A stretch of 64,000 nucleotides of DNA from positions 1-64,000 of the forward strand of contig JANJTA010000032.1 in NCBI GenBank assembly GCA_024711345.1, in the 5' to 3' direction. Positions 18,493 through 27,522 of this stretch are shown here, piece after piece. How positions within the stretch are numbered: the stretch's first letter is position 1; each line of letters starts with the position of its first letter. Under the pieces are notes generated by a model that searched no databases, had not been told where the DNA came from, and worked only from the letters and a program-made list of their open reading frames with translations. The DNA is from Rhodanobacter sp. Its GTDB lineage: Bacteria; Pseudomonadota; Gammaproteobacteria; Xanthomonadales; Rhodanobacteraceae. The translations under genes were made by a program, and so were the position numbers.

Positions 18493-20510
18493 GACGCCCC
18501 CAAGATCTCCAGGACGTCGAGAAATGTGGACATCGGCACGACCCGATTCATGAGCAGACTGCCAGCGCTTCCGTGCTGGCGTTCGCCCATGGCGGAGATA
18601 TCCCCAATACCGCGGATCCGCATGTCGTGATCAGCCAGTACGAAACCGTCACTGGTGGCAACCAATGCCTGCAGACGGGTGGCCGCGTCGATACCCACGG
18701 GCTGAGGAAGATACAGAAAGCACTCACCGCTACCACCCTCGCGCGCTAATCGACCGCGCAACTGGTGTAGTTGCGACAAGCCGAAGCGTTCGGCATTCAC
18801 GATCACGACCGCTCGCAGATTACGGATGTTAAGACCTACTTCCACCACCGTAGTCGCCACGAGGATCTGTGCATGACCGCTTGCCAAGTCAGCGAACGCG
18901 ACCTCCACATCGTCCGGATCAGATTCCCCGTGGAGCGATCTCACCAGCCCGGGGAATAGCCACTCCCACTTTTCCGCTACGCGCGCGACCGAAGGCAGGG
19001 AGCCGCCTTCATCCTCCTCATCCTCCTCGCGCCGGGGGCAGACGATCAGCACCCGGCCTCCCTGATCAATGATCTGGTGCAACCGATCCACCATGCGCGA
19101 GGCGCCGGCACGCTCCACGATCTGGGTGCGTATGTCCTGCGGGCTGTGACGCTGGGTCAAGCGGATCACATCCAGTTTTCCGTACAGCAGCAATGCCTGG
19201 GTACGCGGAATTGGCGTCGCGCTGATTTCTACCAGATGAGTGCCATCCTGGGATAACGCCCGTCGCTGATCAACCGAGAAGCGGTGCTGCTCGTCCACGA
19301 CGCAGATATCCAGACGCCCGACGTCGCGGAACAACATGGCAGTCGTACCGATCAGCCACCGGGCGTCAGCCACGTCACGCACACCGGATTTTCCGGTTAC
19401 GAGTGTGGCACCCCATTCCGGGAACAGCCGGGAAATCTCTTCGTGGGCCTGAACGGCCAAACGCTCGTTCGGGAGCAGGACCGCAGCCCGCGCACCCGCA
19501 CGAACTCCGGCGGCCGTCGCGAGCTGGTAGACGATCGATTTACCCATGCCTACGTCGGCGTTGATCAGCGTAGACGAGGTCATCTCTCCCCCAAAGCGGC
19601 GCACCAGTTGCGCCACAGCGCTCCTCTGCTCGTCTGTGAGTTGGAACGGGGTACGGGTGAGTAAGTCTCTCCACTCGTCGATATGAAGCTGCTGGCGAAC
19701 CGGTGGATGTTCGTGTTGCAACTGCCGCAGTTCACCGACTGTCAGTAAGGCCGACAACCGCTCCAAGCTCCACTGGGCACGCTCTCCTGCCGCGGGCGAG
19801 GTCGGCAGGTGCGCTTCCCAGAGCAGGTCTTCCAAGGTGCCATGTGGCCGCGCCAGCAGCTGGCGCAAGGCCGACTCGTCAACAAGGGTACGAGCGTCCG
19901 CGCGAAGCTTTGCCGCGCAGGCGGGAATCGCCTGAGGCAGGAGCGCCGGAATCACGCGCCTGGCCATTGCCAACGACAGGACTCGGGCTTTGCCCGGATA
20001 GTGCGGTACCACCCGTCCCAGTACGTTCGGGTCCAACAAGACCGGATTATTCAAATAGACATGCGCACCGACCTGGTTCAACGTGCCGGCAAGTGCGACC
20101 TGTTCGCCCGCCTCCTCCAGAGCCTTTTGAAAGGAACGCGCATCTCCGAATAGGGAAAACTTGATCCGCATCCCATGCGTGTCGACGAGCGAGCCCTGTG
20201 CTTGCGGACTGTGGCGCCCGCCGCGACGCCCTGCATGCCAACGGGTGCGGAAATCTCCCGCATAGTGGCCAATGAGGACCTCTTCGCGATCCGAAGCAGT
20301 CAGCCCGAAAAACCGGCTGATCGGCTCCCTGGCATCCAGGAATCGCGAAGGCAGATACAGTGGCACCTGCCATAGATCGGCCACACCGACGGCCTGCAAG
20401 CGTTTCAAGGCCTTGGCTGCATCCACATCCGCACCCAAAGCTTCCGCCAGTGCCTTGGCCTGTTCGGAAAGAGTCGTGTTGGCACGGGGGGGCGTCGCCA
20501 TGGTATTCAC
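18489..20510 (-). CDS. Divergent RecG-like DNA helicase carried by the element
   Basis: A complete RecG homologue of 673 aa. RecG remodels stalled forks and branched DNA. The N-terminal 280 residues fit the wedge region, though with little identity to the host copy. Helicase motifs are ADVGMGKS (318-325), VDEQHRF (DEQH 406-409), SATPIPRT, VATTVVEVGLNIRN and ERFGLSQLHQLRGRLAR, and the end has RIRGIGDISAMGERQHG, the RecG-specific TRG region. The Walker A (NADVGMGKS) differs from the usual GDVGSGKT. GTG 20510 is chosen for AAGGA 7 bases upstream. It lies between the coiled-coil gene and recombinase 3, inside an element that has destroyed the host recG. Confidence 0.9.
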   Translation of the reverse strand: MNTMATPPRANTTLSEQAKALAEALGADVDAAKALKRLQAVGVADLWQVPLYLPSRFLDAREPISRFFGLTASDREEVLIGHYAGDFRTRWHAGRRGGRHSPQAQGSLVDTHGMRIKFSLFGDARSFQKALEEAGEQVALAGTLNQVGAHVYLNNPVLLDPNVLGRVVPHYPGKARVLSLAMARRVIPALLPQAIPACAAKLRADARTLVDESALRQLLARPHGTLEDLLWEAHLPTSPAAGERAQWSLERLSALLTVGELRQLQHEHPPVRQQLHIDEWRDLLTRTPFQLTDEQRSAVAQLVRRFGGEMTSSTLINADVGMGKSIVYQLATAAGVRAGARAAVLLPNERLAVQAHEEISRLFPEWGATLVTGKSGVRDVADARWLIGTTAMLFRDVGRLDICVVDEQHRFSVDQRRALSQDGTHLVEISATPIPRTQALLLYGKLDVIRLTQRHSPQDIRTQIVERAGASRMVDRLHQIIDQGGRVLIVCPRREEDEEDEGGSLPSVARVAEKWEWLFPGLVRSLHGESDPDDVEVAFADLASGHAQILVATTVVEVGLNIRNLRAVVIVNAERFGLSQLHQLRGRLAREGGSGECFLYLPQPVGIDAATRLQALVATSDGFVLADHDMRIRGIGDISAMGERQHGSAGSLLMNRVVPMSTFLDVLEILGAS

Positions 20511-20524
20511 GTAGGCATCCTTGT

Positions 20525-21133
20525 CTACCGTACCTGTCGAATGGGTGTGGCCTTGCGCAATGTGTCAGTGAGTTCCGCTACTTGTTTGCGCAAGTCCATA
20601 ATTTCCCTGTCTTGTTGCTTGAGACCTCGGTCCATCTGTTCGATCGATTGCTTGTGTGCACGCTGTTCCGCAAACAAGGAAGCTCGCAGTTCGCGCGCCT
20701 CTTGGCGCGCCCGTCGATAGCCCAGGAGTGCGCCGGCGCGCTTTTCACGCTCGATGCGGATGCGCTCCTCGGCCGCGTCCACCGCCACACGCGGATCTAG
20801 GCGCTTTCGCGCTTTCATGGCCTGCTCGGCGATTGTCTTGAGTAGCGCTTTAACCTCCCGCAACCGCTTGGCATCGGAGGTCAGCGTCTGGAAAGCATTG
20901 CGCCTCAAAAGCCTGCCTTGCGCCTGCACTGCCTTTCCGTTCTGCGATCCGTCCCAGGCACAAAACGTTCGCAGGCTGGTCGGAAACCACTCCAATTCCA
21001 ATGCCTGCCCGGCATTTCGGCACAACGGAATGCCATTGCGAGCCCACTTCTCCAGCAGGATGCATTTTGCGTCGATCGACGACAAGGCCTCATCGCGAAG
21101 TCGTCGGGAGATATGGTTCTTGGAGATGTTCAT
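20525..21133 (-). CDS. Coiled-coil accessory protein of the recombinase operon
   Basis: A 202-aa basic protein. The N-terminal 75 residues look like a small folded domain (NISKNHISRRLRDEAL...ELEWFPTSLRTFCAWDG); from about residue 85 it is a long charged helix with heptad character (KALLKTIAEQAMKARKRL, EQRAHKQSIEQMDRGL). In size and position, after two large tyrosine recombinases, it resembles TnpC of Tn554-type elements and the small third partner of recombinase trios such as Gamma-Mobile-Trio islands. I cannot confirm homology. The start overlaps the recombinase 2 stop (ATGA), and 14 bases separate it from the RecG-like gene. Confidence 0.7.
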   Translation of the reverse strand: MNISKNHISRRLRDEALSSIDAKCILLEKWARNGIPLCRNAGQALELEWFPTSLRTFCAWDGSQNGKAVQAQGRLLRRNAFQTLTSDAKRLREVKALLKTIAEQAMKARKRLDPRVAVDAAEERIRIEREKRAGALLGYRRARQEARELRASLFAEQRAHKQSIEQMDRGLKQQDREIMDLRKQVAELTDTLRKATPIRQVR

Positions 21134-23418
21134 GATGTGGTTGATCCAGGCGAGGCATAGGCCAAGGGCCGATACCGGGCCATCAACTCCCGTTCCAGAT
21201 CGATCAGTTCGTGAAGTCGGCGCGAAGCCGTTAGTATCGCCTCACGTTCGATGGCATCCACTGTTGTTTTTGCCTGTGCCTCCAACTCCATGGCTTCCTG
21301 TTCCACGTTACGAAGGAATGCTTCGGATGTGCTGTGGAAGGGACACGCACTGCAGATGCCTATATCGGCTTGTTCGCGATGAAGCTGGCCGTTACTCCCG
21401 CAGCGCGCACGGCGCGCCATGCGAGCTCCGGTCGCCCAACACGCGCCATGACGGAAAGATGTCGGTAGGTAGCCGCGCCGGTCCACGTTGCTACGCACGG
21501 CAGCAAGCGCCTCATCCAGGTCAGAATCAGCAAATTCAACCCTGCGAGCGAGGCGCTTGACCCACTGGCGAACGCGGCGGGTCATCGGCCCGCCTGCGGA
21601 GGTCGATGTGAGCATCGCGTGCAACAAGTCGTCGGCGTACTGCCGCTGCGCCTCTGTCAGTTCCTCGATTGGGAAACAGTCTGCGCGAAGGCGATAGACC
21701 TTCTCAATCCGCTCCGCTTCTTCCCGCATGCTTGGATCGGTGATGTAAACCCGCGTGGACTCCATGTCCATGTGGCACAGGTACTCGGATAACGCCTGCA
21801 ACAAGGGATGTTCCCAGCGATACACATAGATCAACGCGAAAAAGCGGCGGAATGAATGACTGCGACGCGCTTCTTCACCCACACCGGCTTCCTTGAAAAA
21901 GCGTCCGTTATGGCATTCGAAAGCGTATTGATGAGGAACGACGTCCTCACCCAGCAATACCCGATATGTTGGAAATACGAATAGCTTGCGCTTTCGCAAT
22001 TCATCCACTGACAGGCTTGAACTGTCCTTCTCCTGCGGAAACATGGCCAGACGCAGCCGCTCCAAAACCCGGATGGCATCCACCGTGAGCTTGTTCGTGG
22101 ACATCCGCATCCACTTGCGCCAAGTCTTTTCGATATAGATGTCCAGTTCATGGGCATCAATAAATGGATCCGAAGGCAGCAGGCAGCCGAGATACAACCC
22201 CCACGGGCGGCTGCCCTCGCCCAGCACCTCATTCTTGCGCCTACCCTGGTTGATGCCAACGATGATCATGGCTGCAGTCTGCAAGTCCTGAATCAACTCC
22301 ACGACCGTAGTGTCTTCGTCTCCTTCTCCCGCTCGTACGGCGCCTGTGAGCTGACCCGGCAAACCATTTTTCGCCTGAATTGCCGGATACGCTTCGCGCA
22401 AACGCTGTGTCGCGTAGGCTTGGATGGAAGACGCTGCACACCAGCGATATCGAGCCTCTTCGAGAGCATCGCGCCATACGTGCACCAGTTCTATGACGCC
22501 GTCGCTACGTTCGTAGATCCACTTCAGCGCCAAGCCCAGTAGCTTGGCGGCCTCCTCTACTAGGAGATTTCGTGTGCGGCCATCAGGCCGTCCACCTGAC
22601 TGCCGAGCGTGCTTCCGGGTGTTTGGAAAAGGCTCGAAAGTCAGGCGATCCAGCGTTTCTGGCATTTGCGCCAAACGATTCAGAGCAACGAAGCAATTCT
22701 TGAAGGATGACTCCGACCAGCCCCCTCCTCTCTTGGCCGCCTTTCGCGACTGGCGGAACGGATAACCGGTCAGTGCGGCCATGGCCTCGCGGAACTCCAA
22801 GGGAAACTCACGACTCGTGATCAGGAAACCCACCTCCCGCGACAGCGCATCGGCCGAAACGCAGCAAACCCTGTTCCTCACTGAGACAATGGAATTGAGA
22901 ACATGCGCGTCCTTTCCGGCGCGCTCGACGACTTGATCCAGTCGCTCGGGAACAGACAGAGCAGAGAACCACCCATACGGCCTGAGAGCAATGGCGAATT
23001 CCTCAAGGTCTTGCGGGCGAAGGGCCGAAAGCTTGTATACGCGTTGTTCCACGCACCATGCAAAGAAACGAAGCACATGATTCAAGCCATTGATCGCCGC
23101 CCCCAATGCATCATGTCCGCTAAATTCGTTGAGCGAGAGAACCAAGTGCGTCCGCGCAGTATCTAGCCAATGCGGGAACTGGCCCAATGTGAGTCCGTGA
23201 TCAAACGGCCCTCCCAGCGCACGATTTGCTGGAAGTGGCACCTTCGCCAAGTCGATGATCCGCTCCACTCCCTTCTCACCGCCCAAACGCAAGAGGCTGT
23301 CACCCCAAGCACTCAAGATGCGCGGATTGAAGGGCACGTCTTCCGGCCACGCTGAAGCCCGTCCCATCCCTCGGATTTCAGTAGCGCCCGCGGGAATCAG
23401 CTTGGCTTGAACATTCAT
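21130..23418 (-). CDS. Tyrosine recombinase 2 with Cys cluster
   Basis: A 762-aa recombinase. Catalytic boxes: GINQGRRKNEV around residue 393 (Arg I), RRSHSFRRFF around 522 (HxxR), and LCHMDMESTRVYI around 556, which matches LGHxxxxxTxxYI with the Tyr nucleophile. Beyond the catalytic domain, residues about 655-690 hold spaced cysteines (CWATG, RCGSNG, ICSACPF), a likely zinc-binding element as in TnpB-type proteins of Tn554 relatives, followed by a helical tail. ATG 23418 is selected because it overlaps the recombinase 1 stop (ATGA) and has GGAG 10 bases upstream. It would act with recombinases 1 and 3. Confidence 0.88.
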   Translation of the reverse strand: MNVQAKLIPAGATEIRGMGRASAWPEDVPFNPRILSAWGDSLLRLGGEKGVERIIDLAKVPLPANRALGGPFDHGLTLGQFPHWLDTARTHLVLSLNEFSGHDALGAAINGLNHVLRFFAWCVEQRVYKLSALRPQDLEEFAIALRPYGWFSALSVPERLDQVVERAGKDAHVLNSIVSVRNRVCCVSADALSREVGFLITSREFPLEFREAMAALTGYPFRQSRKAAKRGGGWSESSFKNCFVALNRLAQMPETLDRLTFEPFPNTRKHARQSGGRPDGRTRNLLVEEAAKLLGLALKWIYERSDGVIELVHVWRDALEEARYRWCAASSIQAYATQRLREAYPAIQAKNGLPGQLTGAVRAGEGDEDTTVVELIQDLQTAAMIIVGINQGRRKNEVLGEGSRPWGLYLGCLLPSDPFIDAHELDIYIEKTWRKWMRMSTNKLTVDAIRVLERLRLAMFPQEKDSSSLSVDELRKRKLFVFPTYRVLLGEDVVPHQYAFECHNGRFFKEAGVGEEARRSHSFRRFFALIYVYRWEHPLLQALSEYLCHMDMESTRVYITDPSMREEAERIEKVYRLRADCFPIEELTEAQRQYADDLLHAMLTSTSAGGPMTRRVRQWVKRLARRVEFADSDLDEALAAVRSNVDRRGYLPTSFRHGACWATGARMARRARCGSNGQLHREQADIGICSACPFHSTSEAFLRNVEQEAMELEAQAKTTVDAIEREAILTASRRLHELIDLERELMARYRPLAYASPGSTTS

Positions 23419-26000
23419 GTCGACATCTCCAGCAGCGCTGCATATGGCGAATCGGAGACGACCGCCCACAACGCGGCCGTAAATTCAATCCGGGGGCGAT
23501 GAATGTGCTCAAACCGATCGGGAGCCTGTGCGCGCAGTCGTTGCCAATGAACTGCGTAATACGCACGTTGCCGTGCCAGGTGTTGGATACGCAGCAGGTC
23601 CAACGTCAACGGCGCTGTCGGATTCGCCATCCAGACATCGCACGTCGCAGGCATTGCTTGCTCGGCGGTGGCGTGGTCGCTGATTGGGAACAACAGCCGT
23701 CGATTCACCTCGCCTCGATCCATTCCGCGCTTTTCAACGTAGTCGTCGCCCTCGACGGCCCATACGATGGTTACGGCCAATTGCCGTTGGAACTTCGCAA
23801 TATTCGCCCGATTCAGGATGCTGATGACCGAATGACGGAGATAGGTCGAAGTGGTTGCCAGATCGGCATGCCCCATGCTGGCCTGGATCTCATGCGGGTC
23901 TTCATAGATGAGAAAGCGCGTCGCCATTCTCTGGTTACGCAATTGCTCGCGTGTGAAGTGCGGTAGATTATGCTTCGCGATGAACTTCTTCCGAAGCTCG
24001 TCTTCCGTCCCCAAGCCAAAAACACGACGGTAGTCTTTCTTGGCCACCATGGCGACAAACACGCCCTCCCGCTCCCGCCCCCAATACGCGTCCACGTGGT
24101 GGCTGTGCTCGAGCATTAACTTCAGGCCGGACAATAGGTGTCTATCCGCATTGTCGGTACCACCGTACTGCATTTCCCCTGTCTTTCCCTTCACTGCCTG
24201 CAGATCTACTACCGACCCTCGGATCGATATGCCATCGGCTTGCAGATTGCGCACAGTCGCGCGATTCCAACCAGTCTCGGCCTGAATCTTGATTTCTATG
24301 GCCAGCTGCACCCAACGCGGCACGTACCAGGCGCTCAGCGCCACCCAGGCCAGACGGGCCGGACCGTTTGATACCGCACCACACCAGTCGATCAACGCCA
24401 GGAACCGCTCGGCCAGACGCGGAAAAGCAGGCGAAATGCGGAACAGATATTTCTTGGATCGCCATGCGAAGTCCTGCGCTTCCCGGTAAAGCTCCCTTGA
24501 GCTGGTAGCCGCGACAATGACGCGAGCGATATCCGCCAAGTCTGCGGTCTTCATCCAGTGCGAAAGCCATTTCGGACTCGAGCAAACGCCGATGATCGTA
24601 TCGACATGATGTTGCATATCCGCAGGCAAAGGATCGCGCCCCGCATTTTCGAGAAATAATCGCCAATCCAGAAATGCGTCGATTTCTTCATTGCACGCGG
24701 CGTGCACACGTGCGAGCCGATCTTCGAGATGCGCTGCCGCCTTCTCCCTGGCTTCCTCTGGCGAGCCCCAAGCGACATTAATGATGGCTGGTCTATTCGC
24801 CGGATCGATTGCGCGGACATCAGGCTGATCGCTCAGCAAGCCACGATTTTTCCGCGCTATTTGGACAACTTGCCTGCCGGGAAACCTGAGGATTTTTTCC
24901 TGACGCGCGAAGGCCGCGATGATGTGCGTCTTGAACGTTGCGACGTAGCCGCTTTTCGTCCGAATCGTGTACGCGCCCTTGCTCAAGCGTTTTTCTAGAC
25001 CGTCGATGAGATGAATTGCATCCGCCTGCGTCAACTTGGATCCCTTGGTCCCAAGTACGCGCCGCGAGTCTTTGCTGATTCCATCCCATAGCTTCCCAGC
25101 TTCCGGTGCTACGAGCCAGTGGATCCACCGCAACATCGACTGCGCTTCATAGTGATCAGCTGGTGTTGGAAATGCCTCCAGCATGTCGTCAAGCAACCCA
25201 CCCCTCTCAATACGTAGGGCCTTGAAGTCGACGACCATGCCGGGAAATGTTTCACGACCATGCGGCTTATTACGCGTGGGCAGGAACAGCCGGCGCTGAT
25301 CCGACCAGCGCGACCGAATAGCGAGGGCATCGAGGTCACGCTGTAAGTTGTCTGAGCCGCCATAACGCCCGATGTTATGCAGCGGGACTTGAGCCAACGA
25401 TGACAACACAAAGAGGCTGACGCGAGGCCCAGTATCCGTTATCCGAATGGCGCGCGCGGGCAGCCCTTTGGATTCGACATATCGAAGGATTGCGTCAACA
25501 TCTCTCGCAGCTGTCGCTTCGCGGTAAGTCGAAAGCGAATGATCAGCCAAGAATGCCTTGATCTGGCTATTGACGTACTGGATCCGCTTTTGCATCGCCT
25601 CCTTTCCAAGGAAATATTCGACGAGCTTCTTGACCAGAGGGTAGCTGGATTTCCCATTGGCAAGACAACGCTCCAACTTATGGCAAATTTCCACTCCATG
25701 GCTTTCCATGACGTCGACGAAGTGCCAGGGATACTTGCTGTTCCAGGCACCAGCGTTACACATGAACATCCCGATGGAGACTGGGCCATAAGGGCTAGGC
25801 ATCTCGATCCTGCGTTTCCCCTTGCATGGACGAATGCGGGAAACACCGGGAGTCATCGCATCGTGAATCGCCTTGAGGAAGCAGACCAGCAATCCCTCGC
25901 CTAAGGCATGAATTCGGCGCTCATCACTACCCTGAACGCTCAGGGAAGGGTTTTCATCTGCTACAGAAGGTGCAAGTTGTATTTTTCCGCTGGTTGACAT
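23415..26000 (-). CDS. Tyrosine recombinase 1 (861 aa), at the element end
   Basis: A large recombinase whose first 500 residues are of unrecognised type, followed by a catalytic domain: AETGWNRATVRNLQADG around residue 578 (Arg I), HFTREQLRNQRMATR around 682 (HxxR) and MGHADLATTSTYLRH around 720 (Tyr nucleophile). It starts only 40 bases inside the element boundary and reads inwards, the usual place for the integrase next to its attachment site. It has little room for its own promoter. Its stop overlaps the next recombinase start. Lower GC and codon choice than the recG fragment beside it indicate foreign origin. Confidence 0.87.
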   Translation of the reverse strand: MSTSGKIQLAPSVADENPSLSVQGSDERRIHALGEGLLVCFLKAIHDAMTPGVSRIRPCKGKRRIEMPSPYGPVSIGMFMCNAGAWNSKYPWHFVDVMESHGVEICHKLERCLANGKSSYPLVKKLVEYFLGKEAMQKRIQYVNSQIKAFLADHSLSTYREATAARDVDAILRYVESKGLPARAIRITDTGPRVSLFVLSSLAQVPLHNIGRYGGSDNLQRDLDALAIRSRWSDQRRLFLPTRNKPHGRETFPGMVVDFKALRIERGGLLDDMLEAFPTPADHYEAQSMLRWIHWLVAPEAGKLWDGISKDSRRVLGTKGSKLTQADAIHLIDGLEKRLSKGAYTIRTKSGYVATFKTHIIAAFARQEKILRFPGRQVVQIARKNRGLLSDQPDVRAIDPANRPAIINVAWGSPEEAREKAAAHLEDRLARVHAACNEEIDAFLDWRLFLENAGRDPLPADMQHHVDTIIGVCSSPKWLSHWMKTADLADIARVIVAATSSRELYREAQDFAWRSKKYLFRISPAFPRLAERFLALIDWCGAVSNGPARLAWVALSAWYVPRWVQLAIEIKIQAETGWNRATVRNLQADGISIRGSVVDLQAVKGKTGEMQYGGTDNADRHLLSGLKLMLEHSHHVDAYWGREREGVFVAMVAKKDYRRVFGLGTEDELRKKFIAKHNLPHFTREQLRNQRMATRFLIYEDPHEIQASMGHADLATTSTYLRHSVISILNRANIAKFQRQLAVTIVWAVEGDDYVEKRGMDRGEVNRRLLFPISDHATAEQAMPATCDVWMANPTAPLTLDLLRIQHLARQRAYYAVHWQRLRAQAPDRFEHIHRPRIEFTAALWAVVSDSPYAALLEMST

Positions 26001-26008
26001 GGGCTGTT

Positions 26009-26045
26009 GTTACCATTAACGGCCCGCCTAGCCTAACATTCCGGT
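26009..26045. other. Element end / attachment junction in recG
   Basis: Host recG codons for QGDVGTG end at about 26041, and element sequence begins with AATGTTAGGC (minus strand). Within the element end lies the palindrome GTTA-CCAT-TAAC (26009-26020), a candidate core-type binding site for one of the recombinases. The exact crossover bases cannot be set without the other junction. Confidence 0.6.
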
Positions 26046-26981
26046 GCCGACGTCGCCCTGCACCAGCCGCAGCATCGGTCGCGGTTGCGCCAGGTCGCGC
26101 GCCACCTCCTCGCCGACGCGCTGCTGGGCCGCGGTCAAGCGGAACGGCAGGCTTGCCAGCAAGCGCTGGCGCAGCTCGCCCGTACCGCCCAGCGCCGGTG
26201 CGCGGCGCAGCCGCACCGCGGCGCGCATCCGCTTCAGGCTGAGGTGCTGGGTCAGCAATTCCTCGAACACCAGCCGCTGCTGCGCCGGATGCCGGCCCAG
26301 CATCAGCTGGTCCAGGCGGGCGTCCGGCGGCGGACGATGCACGTACAGCAGCGCATCGCGCAGCGAGGTGAGGCCGTGCCGCGCGCACAACGCCGGCGGG
26401 ATCAGCTCCAGCTGCGCCGCCGGCGGCAGCAGCGCCAGCGCCTTGCCGATCACCCCGGCCAGGCGTTTCGGGCCCAGCCCCTCCGTGGTCGGGTAGACCG
26501 GGCTGAGCGCGTCGTCGACGGCGACGGCGGCCGTCTCGTCCAGGCGCCGGTAATGCGGATGCACCATTTCCAGGCCGTGTGCGCCGTGGCGCACTTCGCC
26601 ATAGCAGAGCAGTCGCGTGCCCGGCAGCAGTTGCTCGGCCTGCGCGCGGTTGAAGTGGAAGAAGCGCAGCAACAGGGTCTGCCGGCTGGCATCGCCGATC
26701 GCCACCTTCAGCTGCGGACGATAGCGAAAGCCGCGCTCGACCGCCTCGACCACGCCCTCGACCTGTGCCCGCTCGCCCGGCCGCAGCTCGGCGATCGCGG
26801 TGATCCGGGTCTTGTCCTCGTAGCGCAGCGGCAGGTGGAACCACAGGTCCTGCACCCGCTCCAGCCCGAGCCGGGCCAGCGAGGCGACCAGCGCCGGACC
26901 GACGCCCGGCAGCGTGCCGACCGGGGCCAGGCCCGGATCGACGTCGGCAGCGGGAGCGGAACGGACGATGCGGGTAGCCAT
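26028..26981 (-). pseudogene. recG: recG 5' fragment (wedge domain only), cut at Walker A
   Basis: The host ATP-dependent DNA helicase gene is truncated. The frame opens with MATRIVRSAPAADVDPG, has the RecG signatures VGTLPGVGPALVASLARLGL and LWFHLPLRYEDKTRI, and continues through the OB-like wedge domain to QLTxxQ-type sequence (FRLTAAQQRVGEEVARDL) and RLVQGDVGTG. There it should read GKT, but foreign sequence gives MLG and a stop. All helicase motors are missing. ATG 26981 is preferred to an in-frame TTG at 26990. It is the last gene of the rpoZ-spoT-ridA-recG group, and no 3' part is present in the window. Confidence 0.93.
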
Positions 26982-27063
26982 GGCCTGCAAGCCTAACCGA
27001 GCACCGCTCTCTATCGTGAACCGCGCGCCGCCAGCGCGTGTCGGCGCGCAACGCCTAGGACGT

Positions 27064-27447
27064 TCAGTCCAGCACCATCACCGCGTCGACTTCGACCTGC
27101 GCCGCCTTCGGCAGGCCGGACACCTCGATGGTGGAGCGCGCCGGGTACGGCTGCTGGAAGTACTCGGCCATCACCGCGTTGACTGCGGCGAAGTTCGCCA
27201 GGTCGGTGACGTAGATGCCCACGCGCACGATCTGCGCCAGCGAGCCGCCGGCCGCTGCGGCCACGGCGGTGAGGTTGTCGAACACGCGCCGCGTCTGCGC
27301 GGTGATGTCGCCGTCGACCAGCGCGCCGGTGGCCGGGTCCAGCGGGATCTGGCCGGAGAAGTACACCGTATTGCCGGCACGCACGGCCTGCGAGTACGGG
27401 CCGATCGCGGCGGGGGCTTGCTCGGTGGAGATGATGCTGCGGGACAT
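27064..27447 (-). CDS. ridA: RidA-family enamine/imine deaminase
   Basis: A 127-aa member of the YjgF/YER057c/UK114 family. RidA hydrolyses reactive 2-aminoacrylate and related imines released by PLP enzymes. Visible are the start [17 protein letters not shown], the core [13 protein letters not shown], and [20 protein letters not shown], whose Arg contacts the substrate carboxylate in the family. The length is exactly typical. It sits between spoT (75 bases upstream) and the broken recG in the same direction, the usual order in this bacterial group. Confidence 0.93.
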   Translation of the reverse strand: MSRSIISTEQAPAAIGPYSQAVRAGNTVYFSGQIPLDPATGALVDGDITAQTRRVFDNLTAVAAAAGGSLAQIVRVGIYVTDLANFAAVNAVMAEYFQQPYPARSTIEVSGLPKAAQVEVDAVMVLD

Positions 27448-27522
27448 GGCTTGCCTCGGGTGGTGAGGAGTGGGAAAGCCACGGATGTTAGCAGCACCCG
27501 TTTCCGGCTCCCTCGCCCTCTC

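Larger units (their letters stand above)
1..26040. mobile_element. Integrative element inserted in recG (right part, left end outside window)
   Basis: At about 26040/26041 host recG coding sequence stops inside its Walker A codons and unrelated DNA begins. The new DNA starts with a recombinase operon reading inwards from the boundary and continues with copper-resistance cargo and a disrupted hut remnant. The 3' half of recG is not found anywhere to the left, so either the element extends past base 1 or that half was deleted. The region is visibly less GC-rich than the host DNA to the right. How much of 1-16700 belongs to the same insertion event is inference. Confidence 0.8.
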
